Of a stretch of DNA of 64,000 nt, positions 43,927-56,275 are shown piece by piece. The DNA lies in NCBI GenBank assembly GCA_949152475.1, contig OX424557.1, positions 62,001-126,000 of the forward strand, in the 5' to 3' direction. A program made the translations under genes and the position numbers. The DNA is from Terebella lapidaria. Its lineage: Eukaryota > Annelida > Polychaeta > Terebellida > Terebellidae. The notes beneath the pieces are model-generated. The model was not told the origin of the DNA and did no database searches. It was given only the letters and a program-made list of their open reading frames with translations. Numbering within the stretch: position 1 is the stretch's first letter; each line of letters opens with the position of its first letter.

Positions 43927-45743
43927 ATTAGCCAAAGGGCTAAGATAGGTTACCGGACAATTTTGGTTTTAAGCATTGCAGGTGACATTACTGACATATG
44001 ACCTTGAGATTTACTAATCAAGGTCATCTTTGTGAACTGCAATGTCATCATTAGGTATGCTGCATATGACTTCATATATGTTCATAATACAAACATATAA
44101 GCTCTATCAACAAGTATTTTGTCTGTAGAGGTCATGTACACATGTCAGGTCAGGCAAGATTGTGAGATTTGGCCTTCAAGGTCACATATAAGGTCAAATT
44201 CAAGGTCACCAAAAGATGTGCCATAGATACATGACTTCTTGTAAGCTTATATACAATCCTAACCTGTACGTGGAAGTGTTTAAGCCTCGGTGGCTATAAT
44301 TCACACATTTCAGTCAAGGTCATTCGCGGTCAAGCTCAAGGTGATCATCATTTGTCATGATTGTTCCATATATGACTTCCCATATGCTCATAATGCAATC
44401 TTAAGCTCTATTTACAAGCATTTCATCTGTAGAGGCAAATCTGGGCATTTTTAGACACCAACATGGCTGTTTTGACCTTTCAAGGTCATCTAAGGTCAAA
44501 TTCAAGGTCACCACACAAATCGCCAGATATGACTCCCCATTTGAAAGTGCCATCTAAGCTCTCCAAGCGTTCTATGAGTACAGTCCGGGCAGCTCCCATT
44601 ATCATGATTATGCAGGAAAAAAGTCCCAATTTTTTTTTCAAAGGGTGAAAATTTGTTTTCTCCTAGAGAATGGCCCAAAATGGATAGTAATTGCGATCTG
44701 GGGCGAAAAATTTTTTTTTCGCCAACTCGTCAAATATTCAAAACGGCCGACACACGGAGACCGGCAATTCAAGGGCAACCAAACTTATACACATCACAGA
44801 GGTACGTAAGGGGAACCTTTTAAAACAAAAACTTACCCCCAAAGGCTAAGATATAGGTTACCGGACAATTCTGGTTTGGCCATGGCAGCATAGGCAGGTA
44901 ACAGACCTTGAGATTTACCAATCAAGGTTCGCAGTGTGAACATATGACCTTGAGATTTACAAATCAAGGTCATCCGTGTGAACTTCGATGTCACCATTAC
45001 ATGTATGTGTGCGGCATTTGATATTCTATATGTTCATAATACGAAGATATATCTGAGTGGAATCGTTTAGGCCACTCAGGTCAATATACACATTACGAGT
45101 CAGACATTTGGCACTCAAGGTCATCTGACGTCAAGTTCAAGGTCATCATTAGTTGTGCCATATATGTCTTGCTATATGTTCATAATGCAAACATGAGCTC
45201 TATCTGCAAGCATTTCATCTATAGAAGCAAATCTGGGCATTCTTTTACCCCAAAATGGCTGTTTTGACCTTTCAAGGTCATCGAAGGTCAAATTCAATGT
45301 CACCACACAAATCGCCATATATGACTTCCCATTTGAAAGTGCCAATATCTAAGCTCTATCTTCAAGCGTACTATGAGTACAGTCCTGGCAGCTCCCATTA
45401 TGAAGGAAAAAAGTGCCGAAAATTTTCTAAGTCCAAATTTTTTTTCAAAGGGTGAAAAATTTTTTTGTCTAGAAATGGCCCAAAATGGATAGTAATGCGA
45501 TTTGGGCCGAAAATTTTTTTTTCCGTCGACCCGTCGAAAATTCAAAATGGCCGCCATACGCAGACCGGCAATTCAAAGGCAACCAAACTTATACACATCA
45601 CAGAGGTACATAAGGAGAATCATTTCAACCAAAAATCTTAAAACTGATCAGACAGTTTTTGAGAAAATGACCGCCAAAGTTCAAAATTGAGCGTTTTTCG
45701 ACAAAAATGGCCGCCATTTTGAGAAAAATGCGAAAATAAAAAA
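43927..45743 (+). mobile_element. Two successive family H type A copies lacking 3' ends
   Basis: Copy starts at 43927 (attagccaaagggctaag) and 44831 (cccaaaggctaagatataggtt). Each shows the stem-loop and the atggctgttttgacc core (44463 and 45255) but stops without a hairpin where the next copy begins. The first runs into aaaacaaaaa, the second into gcgaaaataaaaaa. Confidence 0.82.
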
Positions 45744-48116
45744 ATTAGCCCAATGGGCTAGAAAGGTTACCGGAGAAATATACAGAGTTAAGCCGAGAAA
45801 GTTGAAGGTCAAATTCAAGGTGACCACTGAAATCGCCATATCTCTGACCTTGAAAATGGGATCAAAGGTTAAATTCTAGATCACCAAACTATTCAGCATA
45901 CATCATTTCCTATATGTTCACTCTGGACCCCTAAGCTGTAAATTTGATAATAAGCGAGATATAAGACATTTTGTAATCTGACTTTGAAAATAAAATCACT
46001 GAAATTGAAATTTAGGTAAAAGGTCAAATTCAATATCATTAAAATATTCAGAATATATCATTTCCTATATGTTCACAATTGATTCCTAAGCTGTAAAGTC
46101 GATAATAAGCGAGATATTAGCCATTTTGTCCTGTTGACCTTGAAAATGAGGTCAAAAGTCAAATTCAAGGTCACTAGAATATTCAGCATATATCATTTCC
46201 TATATGTTCAAAATTGATTTCTAAGCTGTAAAGGCGATAATAAGCAAGATATTGGCCATTTTGTCCTGTGACCTTGAAAATGAGGTCAAAGGTCAAATTC
46301 AAGGTCATGAGAATATTCAGCATATATCATTCCTATATGTTCACAATGGATTCCTAAGCTGTAAAGTCGATAATAAGCGAGATATTAGCAATTTTGTCCT
46401 GTGACCTTGGAAATGAGGTCAGAGGTCAAATTCAAGGTCATGAGAATGTTCAGCATATATCATTTCCTATATGTTCACAATTGATTCCTAAGCTGTAAAG
46501 TCGATAATAAGCGAGATATTAGCCATTTTGTCATGTGACCTTGAAAATGAGGTCAAACGTCAAATTCAAGGTCATGAGAATTTTCAGCATATATCATTTC
46601 CTATATGTTCACAATTGATTCCTAAGCTGTAAAGTCGCTAATAAGCAAGATATTGGCCGTTTTGTCCAGTGACCTTGAAAATGAGGTCAAAGGTCAAATT
46701 CAAGGTCACGATAATTCTCAGCATATATCATTTCCTATATGTTCACAATCGATTCCTAAGCTGTAAAGTCGCTAATAAGCAAGATATTGGCCATTTTGTC
46801 CTGTGACCTTGAAAATGAGGTCAAAGCTCAAATTCAAGGCCATGAGAATATTCAGCATATATCATTTCCTATATGTTCACAATTGATTCCTAAGCTGTAA
46901 AGTCGATAATAAGCGAGATATTAGCAATTTTGTCCTGCGACCTTGGAAATGAGGTCAAAGGTCAAATTCAAGGTCACGAAAATATTCAGCATATATCATT
47001 TCCTATATGTTCACAATTGATTCCTAAACTGTAAAGTCGATAATAAGCGAGATATTAGCCATTTTGTCATGTGACGTTGAAAATGAGGTCAAAGGTCAAA
47101 TTCAAGGTCACAAGAATATTCAGCATATATCATTTCCTATATGTTCACAATTGATTCCTAAGCTGTAAAGTCGATAATAAGCGAGATATTAGCCATTTTA
47201 TCTTGCGACCTTGAAAATGAGGTCAAAAGTCAAATTCAAGGTCACGAGAATATTCAGCATATATCATTTCCTATATGTCCACAATTCATTCCTAGTCTCT
47301 AATTTCAATATTAAGTGAGATATTAGGCTTAATGTGTGCCATTATAAAGCATAGGAAAATTTAACATGGGAAAGTCACATTTGGGCCGAGTTTGGGCCCA
47401 AAATGGCCCACTTCAAGCGATTCAAGCGCAACGAAATTTATACATGTCACAGGGGTACATATGAGGAGTGTTTTTCATCAATAAGAAAAAAAAGTTACTG
47501 AACAGATTTTGAGAAAACGACCGTCGAAGACCAAAATTGGCCATTTTTCGACGAAAACGGCCGCTCTGACCTTGAAACCAAGGTCAGAGGTCAAATTCAA
47601 GGTCACGACAATATTCAGTATATATCATTTCCTATATGTCCACAATTGATTCCTAGTCTCTAATCTCAATATTAAGTGAGATATTAGGCTTTAATGTGTC
47701 CCATTATAAAGCATAGGAGAATTTAACATGGGAAAGTCCCATTTGGGCTGAGTTTGGGCCCAAAATGGCCCACTTCGAGCGATTCAAGCGCAACGAAATT
47801 TATACATGTCACAGGGGTACATATGAGGAGTGTTATGCATCAATAAAAAAAAAAGTTACTAAACAGATTTTGAGAAAATGGCCGCCAAAGTCCAAAATTA
47901 GGCATTTTTCGTCGAAAACGGCCGCCATTTTGAAAAAAATGCGAAAATCAAAAAACTAAAAAATACCTCCCTCTCGAAATATTTTTAGGCATTTTTGTGC
48001 AAAATTTCAGAAAAATTCGATCGTAAACTTTAAAGATAAAATTGTTGATGGACGACGACGACGACGCCGGACGCATCGCCATGCCAATAGGTTACGGATC
48101 AAGGTCCGGTAACCTA
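45744..48116 (+). mobile_element. Family H copy, type B, long, with 3' end
   Basis: Begins attagcccaatgggctagaaaggttaccgg. It has about ten 134-bp units (45830-47290), a tail duplicated once (47380-47570 and 47580-48060) and a short (GAC)n run with a degraded hairpin (gttacggatcaaggtccggtaacct). Confidence 0.85.
46100..47290. repeat. 134-bp tandem array rich in nuclear-receptor half-sites
   Basis: Each unit contains TGACCT, 8 bp, AGGTCA, 1 bp, AGGTCA, 6 bp, AGGTCA, that is an everted repeat (ER8), a canonical DR1 (AGGTCAAAGGTCA) and a DR6. TCAAGGTCA, the ERR/NR5A monomer consensus, recurs in every unit. Similar arrays lie at 37260-37740, 49020-49670, 51983-52740 and 54410-55040. Binding is inference; the motifs and spacing are visible. 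Confidence 0.85.
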
Positions 48117-50227
48117 AAAATAACCCCCTCTTGAAATATTTCTAGGCATTTTTGTGCAAAATTTCAGGAAAATCCGCCTGTAAACTTTAAAGATAAAAAT
48201 TAGCCCAAGGGCTAAGAAAGGTTACCGGACAATACATTTTAGATATTAGCCTTTTGTCCAGTGACCTTGAAAATAAAGTCACTGATAAATTCAAGGCCAT
48301 GAAATTTTCAACAAATATATCACTTCTAGTATGTCCACAATAAATTCCTAAGCTGTAAAGTCGATAATAAGTGAGACAGTGAGACCTTGAAAATGAGGTC
48401 AAAGTTCAAGTTCAAGGTCATGAAAATATTCAGTATATATCATTCCTCTATATTCGCAATTGATTCCTATGCTGTAAATGTAAGTATCAATCTATTACCA
48501 CCAATACAATCAGATTTTGATGATGCCAATAAGAAACGCAAAATACTACATTTTGCAATAGAAACAAACAAAGCCCGACCAAACAGTTTATCCAAAGACA
48601 CACTGGCGTCTTCAGGGGCAGACAATGTGTTAAATCTAGTTGTTTCTACTGTACACCAGATGGAATTAGTATACAACTGCCCAACAACCTATGAAAATAA
48701 TTTAGAAATCCGAATCCAACCCCATGGAACAGATACATGACAAGTACAAAAGTACCCAATCACAAGCCCGAAGGCTACGGAGTTGATGGTATCCTCGGGA
48801 ACAGATTTAACCTCCGCCAGCAGTGACACCGACTCAGTGATATAAATGTAAGTATCAATCTATTACCACCAATACAATCAAATTTTGATGATGCCAATAA
48901 GAAACGTAAAATACAACATTTTGCAATAGAAACAAAGCCCGACCAAATAGTTTATCCAAAGACACACTGGTGTCATCAGGGGCAGATGTAAAGATGATAA
49001 TAAGCGATATATTAGCCATTTTGTTCTCTAACCTTGAAAATGAGATCAAAGGTCAAATTCTAGATCACCAAAATATTCAGCATACATCTTTTCCTATATG
49101 TTCACTCTGGACCCCTAAGCTGTAAATTTGATAATAAGCGAGATCTAAGCCATTTTATATTCTGACTTGAAAATAAAATGACTAACCTTGAAATTTAGGT
49201 CAAGGGTCAAATTCAAGGTCACTAGAATATTCAGCATATATTATTTCCTATATGTTCACAATTGATTCCTAAGCTGCAAAGTCGCTAATAAGCAAGATAT
49301 TGGCCATTTTGTCCTGTGACCTTGAAAATGAGGTCAAAGGTCAAATTCAAGGTCACGAGAATATTCAGCATATATCATTTCCTATATGTTCACAATAGAT
49401 TCCTAAGCTGTAAAGTCGATAATAAGCGAGATATTAGCCATTTTGTCCTGTGACCTTGAAAATGAGGTCAAAGGTCAAATTCAAGGTCACGAGAATATTC
49501 AGCATATATCATTTCCTATATGTTCACAATTGATTTCTAAGCTGTAAAGTCGATAATAAGCGAGATATTAGCCATTTTGTCCTGTGACCTTGAAAATGAG
49601 GTCAAAGGTCAGATTCAAGGTCACGAGAATATTCAGCATATATCATTTCCTATATGTCCACAATTGATTCCTAGTCTCTAATCTCAATATTAAGTGAGAT
49701 ATTAGGCTTAATGTGTCCCATTATAAAGCATAGGAAAATTTAACATGGGAAAGTCACATCTGGGCCGAGTTTGGGCCCAAAATGGCCCACTTCGAGTGAT
49801 TCAAGCGCAACGAAGTTTATACATGTCACAGAAGTACATATGAGGAGTGTTATGCATCAATAAAAAAAAAAGTTACTGAACACATTTTGAGAAAACCACC
49901 ATCAAAGTCCAAAATTAGCCATTTTCGACGAGAACGGCCGCTATGACCTTGAAACCAAGGTCAGAGGTCAAATTCAAGGTCACGACAATATTCAGCATAT
50001 ATCATTTCCTATATGTCCACAATTGATTCCTAATCTCTAATCTCAATATTAAGTGAGATATTAGGCTTAATGTGTCCCATTATAAAGCATAGGAGAATTT
50101 AACATGGGAAAGTCCCATTTGGGCCGAGTATGGGCCAAAATGGCCCACTTCGAGCGATTGAAGCGCGACGAAATTTATAGACATCATAGGAGTACATATG
50201 AGGAGTGTTATGTATCAAAAAGAAAAA
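48117..50227 (+). mobile_element. Family H tail fragment and a type B copy with foreign insert
   Basis: A short tail piece (48117-48198) precedes a type B start (attagcccaagggctaagaaaggttaccgg, 48199). The body holds 134-bp units at 48330-48480 and 49020-49670, separated by unrelated sequence (48464-49000). It ends in the usual tail without a hairpin where a type A copy begins. Confidence 0.8.
48464..49000 (+). other. Captured sequence, partly duplicated, with coding-like frame
   Basis: About 150 bp (gtaagtatcaatctattacc ... ggggcaga) occurs at 48479-48631 and again at 48848-48987, with a 4-bp difference. Between them, 48480-48740 has an open frame (LLPPIQSDFDDANKKRKIL, SGADNVLNLVVSTVHQMELV) unlike the repeats around it. 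It may be a fragment of a gene carried by the element. I do not recognise the protein, and the duplicated copy is not open through the same length. Confidence 0.5.
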
Positions 50228-51310
50228 ATTAGCCCAAGGGCTAAGATAGGTTACCGGACAATTTTGGCTTTAAGCATTGCAAGTGACATATGACTTTGAG
50301 ATTTACTAATCAAGGTCATCTTTGTGAACTGCAATATCACCATTAGGTATGCTGCATATGACTTCATATATGTTCGTAATACAAACATATAAGCTCTATC
50401 AACAAGTATTTTGTCTGTAGAGGCCAATTTACACATGTCGGGTCAGGCAAGGTTGTGAGATTTGGATTTCAAGGTCATATATAAGGTCAAATTCAAGATC
50501 TCCAAGAGATGTGCTATAAATACATGACTTCTTGTTAGCTTATACACAATCCTAACCTGTATGTGCAAGTGTTTAAGCCTTGGCTAATTTACATATTTCA
50601 CATCAGACATTTAGCACTCAAAATCATCTGAGGTCAAGGTCATCATCAGTTGTTCCATATTATATGACTTCCTATATGCTCATAATGCAAACTTTTAAAG
50701 CTCTATCTACAAGCATTTCATCTGTAGAGGCAAATCTGTGCATTTTTTTCTACCCCAAAATGGCTGTTTTGACCTTTCAAGGTCATCAAAGGTCAAATTC
50801 AAGGTCACCACACAAGTCGCCATATATGACTTCCCATTTGAAAGTGCCAATTTCTAAGCTCTATCTTCAAGCGTTCTATGAGTACAATCCGCGCAGCTCC
50901 CATTATGAAGGAAAAAAGTGCCGAAAATTTTCAAGTCCAAAATTTTTTTCACAGGGTGAAAAATTTTTTTTGTCTAGAAATGGCCCTAAATGGATAGTAA
51001 TGCGATTTGGGCCGGAAAAATGTTTTTTTCGTCGACCCTTCGAAAATTCAAAATGGCAGCCATACGCAGACCGGCGATTCAAGGGCAACCAAACTTATAC
51101 ACATCACAGAGGTACATAACTAGAATCTTTTGAAACAAAAATCTCAAATCTGATTAGACAGTTTTCGAGAAAAGACAGACAAGGTGCTAATTTGGACATT
51201 TTTCGACCAAAAAATGGCTGTTTTGACCTTTCAAGGTCATCCAAGATCAAATTCAAGGTCACCACACAAGTCGCCATATATGACTTTCCATTTGAAAGTG
51301 CCAATTTCTA
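50228..51310 (+). mobile_element. Family H copy, type A, truncated
   Basis: Starts attagcccaagggctaagataggttaccggac and resembles the 43927 copy in its first 350 bp (ggctttaagcattgcaagtgac). It has core units at 50758 and 51214 and stops at gtgccaatttcta, where unrelated sequence follows. Confidence 0.82.
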
Positions 51311-51980
51311 GGGCCTGCACGATTAATGGGTTAACCGCCGACGGCTAGCATTTTTTTAATAACCGCCTGTTAAATCTCCAAACGATTAACCGGTTAACCG
51401 TCAAACACCGGTTAACTGTCTTTTATAACCTTGATCAGTGATCACCAAACTGTCTGCTCATGCTCCTGAGGCATGCTTTTGAGGGCATTTAACTCGTTAA
51501 CTTTGTCGCCATGGGGCCATAAAGCGATCTGCGGTTTGTCGTGGTCGCGTGGATGCGTGCCACCTGCTAAAGGGATTATGTGTGTGCATCTTTCACAGAT
51601 ACACAGGCTCGCGGCTTTCTCTCATATTAATATCGAAATTAATGAAGTTAAATAGGGGAAATACAAGTTTTCTTAAATGAAACATAAAGACACCTACACA
51701 CACATAGACATATAGCAATCAAAACCATTCGGGGGACGTATTAAGAAGTGAACCCCAAACACTTCGCCTCAGGCTTAACTTCGAATGGTAAGGATTGTAT
51801 ATGTGAAAGAATGTGCAATGTTAGGTATAACGCAATCAGAACTGGAAAGAGCACACATATTCAGTAATATGCAAAATATGTACAGTTAATACAGTTTAGT
51901 TCATTGAGTTATACATATATGTTGAGGTTATATTTCAACATTTTCCAAATCTTCACCAAGAAGTAAAAGATTTAAAAAAA
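51311..51980. other. Unclassified interspersed sequence between family H copies
   Basis: Opens gggcctgcacgattaatggg with repeated ggttaaccg motifs, which recalls ends of hAT-like DNA elements, but I find no matching inverted end. An inverted pair accattcg/cgaatggt lies at 51723-51790. No gene is visible. The left flank is type A and the right flank type B, so a deletion or recombination accompanied it. Confidence 0.45.
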
Positions 51981-53121
51981 TGAGGTCAAAGGTCAAATTC
52001 AAGGTCATCAGAATATTAGGCGTTTATCATTTCCTATATGCCCACAACTGATTCCTAAGCTATAAAGTCGACCATAAGTGAGATATTAGCCATTTTGTGT
52101 TCTTGACCTTGAAAATGAGGTCAGAGGTCAAATTCAAAGTCACAAGAATATTCAGCATATATCATATCCTACATGTCCACAAATGATCCCGAAGCTGTAA
52201 AATCGATAATAAGTGAGATATTAATCATTTTGTCCTGTGACCTTGAAAATGAGGTCAAAGGTCAAATTCAAGGTCATGACAATAATCTGCATATATCATT
52301 TCCTATATGTTCATAATTGATTCCTAAGCTGTAAAGTCGATAAGAAGCGAGATATTAGCCATTTTGCCGTGACCTTGAAAATGAGGTCAAAGGTCAAGTT
52401 CAAGGTCATGACAATAATCTGCATATATCATTTCCTATATGTTCATAATTGATTCCTAAGCTGTAAAGTCGATAATAAGTGAGATATTAGCCATTTTGCC
52501 CTGTGACCTTGAAAATGAGGTCAAAGGTCAAATTCAAATTCATGACAATATTCTGCATATATCATTTCCTATAGGTTCACAATTGATTCCTAAGCTGTAA
52601 AGTCGATAATAAGCGAGATATTAGCCATTTTGTTCTCTGACCTTGAAACCGAGGTCAGAGGTCAAATTCAAGGTCACGAGAATATTCAGCATATACCATT
52701 TCCTATATGTCCACAATTGATTCCTAGTCTCTAATCTCGATATTAAATGAGATATAAGGCTTAATGTGTCCCATTATAAAGCATAGGAGAATTTAACATG
52801 GGAAAGTCCTATTTGGGCCGCGTTTGGGCCAAAATGGCCCACTTCGAGCGATTCAAGCGCAACAAAATTTATAGACATCATAGGAGTACATATGAGGAGT
52901 GTTATGTATCAAAAAAAAAAAAGTTACTGAACAGATTTTGAGAAAATGGCCGCCAAAGTCCAAAATTGGCTGATTTTCGACGAAAACGGCCGCCATTTTG
53001 AAAGAAATGCGAAAATCAAAAAACAAAAAAATACCTCCCTCTCGAAATATTTTTAGGCATTTTTGTGCAAAATTTCAGAAAGATTCGACCGTAAACAAAA
53101 AAGATAAAAATGTGGACGACG

Positions 53122-53153
<32 letters not shown>

Positions 53154-54229
53154 ACGGACGACGGACGCAACGCCATGCCAATAGGTTAGCGGACCAAAGG
53201 TCCGGTAACCTAAAAAGTTACTGAACAGATTTTGAAAAAACGACCGTCAAAGTCCAAAATTGGCCATTTTTCGACGAAAACGGCCGCCATTTTGAAAAAA
53301 ATGCGAAAAGCAAAAAACTAAAAAATACCTCCTTTTTGAATTATTTTTAAGCATTTTTGTGCAAAATTTCAGAAAAATCCGATCGTAAACTTTAAAGATA
53401 AAATTGTTTACGGACGGACGGACGGACGGACAGACGGACGGACGGACGACGGACGCAACGCCATGGCAATAGGTTATCGGACCATAGGTCCGGTAACCTA
53501 AAAAAGTTACTGAACAGATTTTGAGAAAACGACCATCAAAGTCCAAAATTAGCCATTTTCGACGAGAACGGCCGCTATGACCTTGAAACCAAGGTCAGAG
53601 GTCAAATTCAAGTTCACGAAAATATTCAGCATATATCATTTCCTATATGTCCACAATTGATTCCTAGTCTCTAATCTCAATATGAAGTGAGATATTAGGC
53701 TAAATGTGTCCCATTATAAAGCATAGGAGAATTTAACATGGGAAAGTCCCATTTGGGCCGAGTATGGGCCAAAATGGCCCACTTTGAGCGATTCAAGCGC
53801 GACGAAATTTATAGACATCATAGGAGTACATATGAGGAGTGTTATGTATCATAAAGAAAAAAAGTTACTGAACAGATTTTGAGAAAACGACCGTCAAAGT
53901 CCAAAATTGGCCATTTTTCGACGAAAACGGCCGCCATTTTGAAAAAAATGCGAAAATTAAAAAACTAAAAAATACCTCCTTTTTGAATTATTTTTAAGCA
54001 TTTTTGTGCAAAATTTCAGAAAAATCCGATCGTAAACTTTAAAGATAAAATTGTTTACGGACGGACGGACGGACGGACGGACGACGGACGCAACGCCATG
54101 GCAATAGGTTATCGGACCATAGGTCCGGTAACCTAAAAATGTGGGCGGACGACGGACGACAGACGACGGACGGACGACGGACGCAACGTGACGGCAATAG
54201 GTTACCGGACCATAGGTCCGGTAACCTAA
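51981..54229 (+). mobile_element. Family H type B copy followed by three concatenated tails
   Basis: 134-bp units run from 51983 to 52740, then a tail with (GAC)n and the hairpin at 53180-53213. Additional tails end at 53501, 54135 and 54229, each in cataggtccggtaacctaa preceded by ggacgg repeats. The start of this type B copy is missing. Confidence 0.85.
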
Positions 54230-54231
54230 AA

Positions 54232-55510
54232 ATTAGGCCAAGGGCCGAAGATAGGTTACCGGACAATATTTAATATTTTAGATGTTAGCCAGGTCACTGG
54301 TTGAATTCAAGGTCAAGAGAATATTCAGCATATATAACATTAAGCATATATCATGTCCACAGTTGATTGCTAAGCTGTAAATTCAATAATCAGAGAGATA
54401 TTAGCAATTTTGTGCTGTGGCCTTGAAAATGAAGGGGCAAAGGTCGAATTCAAGGTCATCAAAATATTCAATGTATATCATTTTCTATATCATGTCCACA
54501 ATTGATTCCCAAGCCATACACTCAATAGAGGAGCAAGATATGAGCCAGTTTGTCCTGTGACCTTGAAAATGAGGTCAGAGGTCAAATTCAAGGTCCCGGG
54601 AATATTCAGCATATATCATCTCCTATATGTCCACAATTGATTCCTAAGCTGCATAATCGATAATAAGTGAGATATTAGCCATTTTGTCCCGTGACCTTGA
54701 AAATGAGGTCAAAGGTCAAATTCAAGGTCATGACAATAATCTGCATATATCATTTCCTATATGTTCATAATTGATTGCTAAGCTGTAAAGTCGATAACAA
54801 GCGAGATATTAGCCATTTTGTCCTGTGACCTTGAAAATGAGGTCGAAGGTCAAATTCAAGGTCATCAGAATATTCAGCATATATCATTTCCTATATGTCC
54901 ACAATTGATTCCTAAGCTGTAGAGTCGATAATAAGCGAGATATAAGCCATTTTGTGCTCTGACCTTGAAACTGAGGTCAGAGGTCAAATTCAAGGTCACG
55001 AGAATATTCAGCATATATCATTTCCTATATGTCCACAATTGATTCCTAGTCTCTAATCTCAATATCAAGTGAGATATTAGGCATAATGTGTCCCATTATA
55101 AAGCATAGGAGAATTTAACAAGGGAAAGTCCCATTTGGGCCGAGTTTGGGCCAAAATGGCCCACTTCGAGCGATTCAAGTGCAACGAAATGTATAGACAT
55201 CATAGGAGTACATATGAGGAGTCTTATGTATCAAAAAGAAAAAAAGTTACTGAACAGATTTTGAGAAAATGGCCGCCAAAATCCAAAATTGGCCGATTTT
55301 CGACAAAAACGGCCGCCATTTTGAAAAAATTGCGAAAATCAAAAAACTAAAAAATACCTCCTTCTTGAATTATTTTTGTGCATTTTTGTGCAAAATTTCA
55401 GAAAGATTGGTCCGTAAACAAAAACGATAAAAATGTGGACGACGCCGACGCCGGACGCCGGACGCAACGCCATGCCAATAGGTTAGCGGACCAAAGGTCC
55501 GGTAACCTAA
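54232..55510 (+). mobile_element. Family H copy, type B, with both ends
   Basis: Begins attaggccaagggccgaag, two bases after the previous gtaacctaa, and ends with cggaccaaaggtccg and gtaacctaa. It closely resembles 36804-38257 (same opening, cagagagatat, and ggccttgaaaatgaagggg), so the two share a recent source. Confidence 0.87.
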
Positions 55511-55914
55511 AAACACTTATACTTACACATTATTTGAAGGATGCACCAGGATGCACCATGAATATATTATGTGACTTCCCAATTAATATTCATACTATAT
55601 TTATACCTCAATATTGAAACATCAAGGTGATCCAACATCTCCCCCGTGAAACTGTCTCACCCCCAAATCCGCGAAACTTTATCCCCCGCGAAACTTACCC
55701 ATTTACAGTACCTCTTAACACCCCACTTGTCTTGCCACCAATGTACTACAAGTTAAGGACCTTTATTGGAATAACTGTGATGTTCTGTATACTTTATCAT
55801 GTGTTATGATATTTTCTCGTGCCAATATACATAAAACTAGGCGTCAAGGCCTAAAGATGCCTTGGAGGCATTTCGGTGTTAGGACTAATTCGTAATATTT
55901 AAAACATGTTTCCC
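55511..55914. other. No gene seen; gcgaaac-type repeat
   Basis: Motifs gtgaaactg, gcgaaactttatccccc and acccatttacagta (55645-55708) reappear at 56295-56380 (gcgaaacttaatgg, gggtttacagta). This suggests a small dispersed element split by, or duplicated around, the 147-bp tandem repeat. Confidence 0.5.
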
Positions 55915-56275
55915 AGGGGCTCTACGACACACCGCTTCCTAGATATCAACGAAAATGAAAAATGTCGACTCAGCAAAAAAAATTTCAGGTCAAGCTCAAA
56001 GTTCATCTGTAATACCCCTTAGACATGTTTGTCTAGAGCCACAAGTCCAAAAATAACATCCGTTTCGCTCTACGACGCACCGTTTCCGAGATATCGAAGA
56101 AAACGAAAAATTCGGACTCGGCAAAACAATTTCGGGTCAAGGACAAAGTTCATCCATAATACCCCTTAGACATGTTTGTCTAGGTCGACGAGTCTGAAAA
56201 TGACGTCAGTTCCGCTCTACGACGCACCGTTTCCGAGATATCGAAGAAAACGAAAAATGCCGACTCGGCACATAA
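55915..56275. repeat. Tandem repeat of about 147 bp, 2.5 copies
   Basis: gctctacgac(a/g)caccg occurs at about 55919, 56068 and 56214, each followed by gatatc(a/g)a and cgaaaatgaaaa-like sequence. taccccttagacatgtttgtcta is shared by the first two units. No coding potential. Confidence 0.85.

Noticed and set aside
35084-55510. Classical Helitron for family H
   Set aside because: A CTAA with hairpin is present at the 3' end, but insertion between A and T and a 5' TC are not; the asymmetric inverted repeats fit a Helentron/HINE type better.
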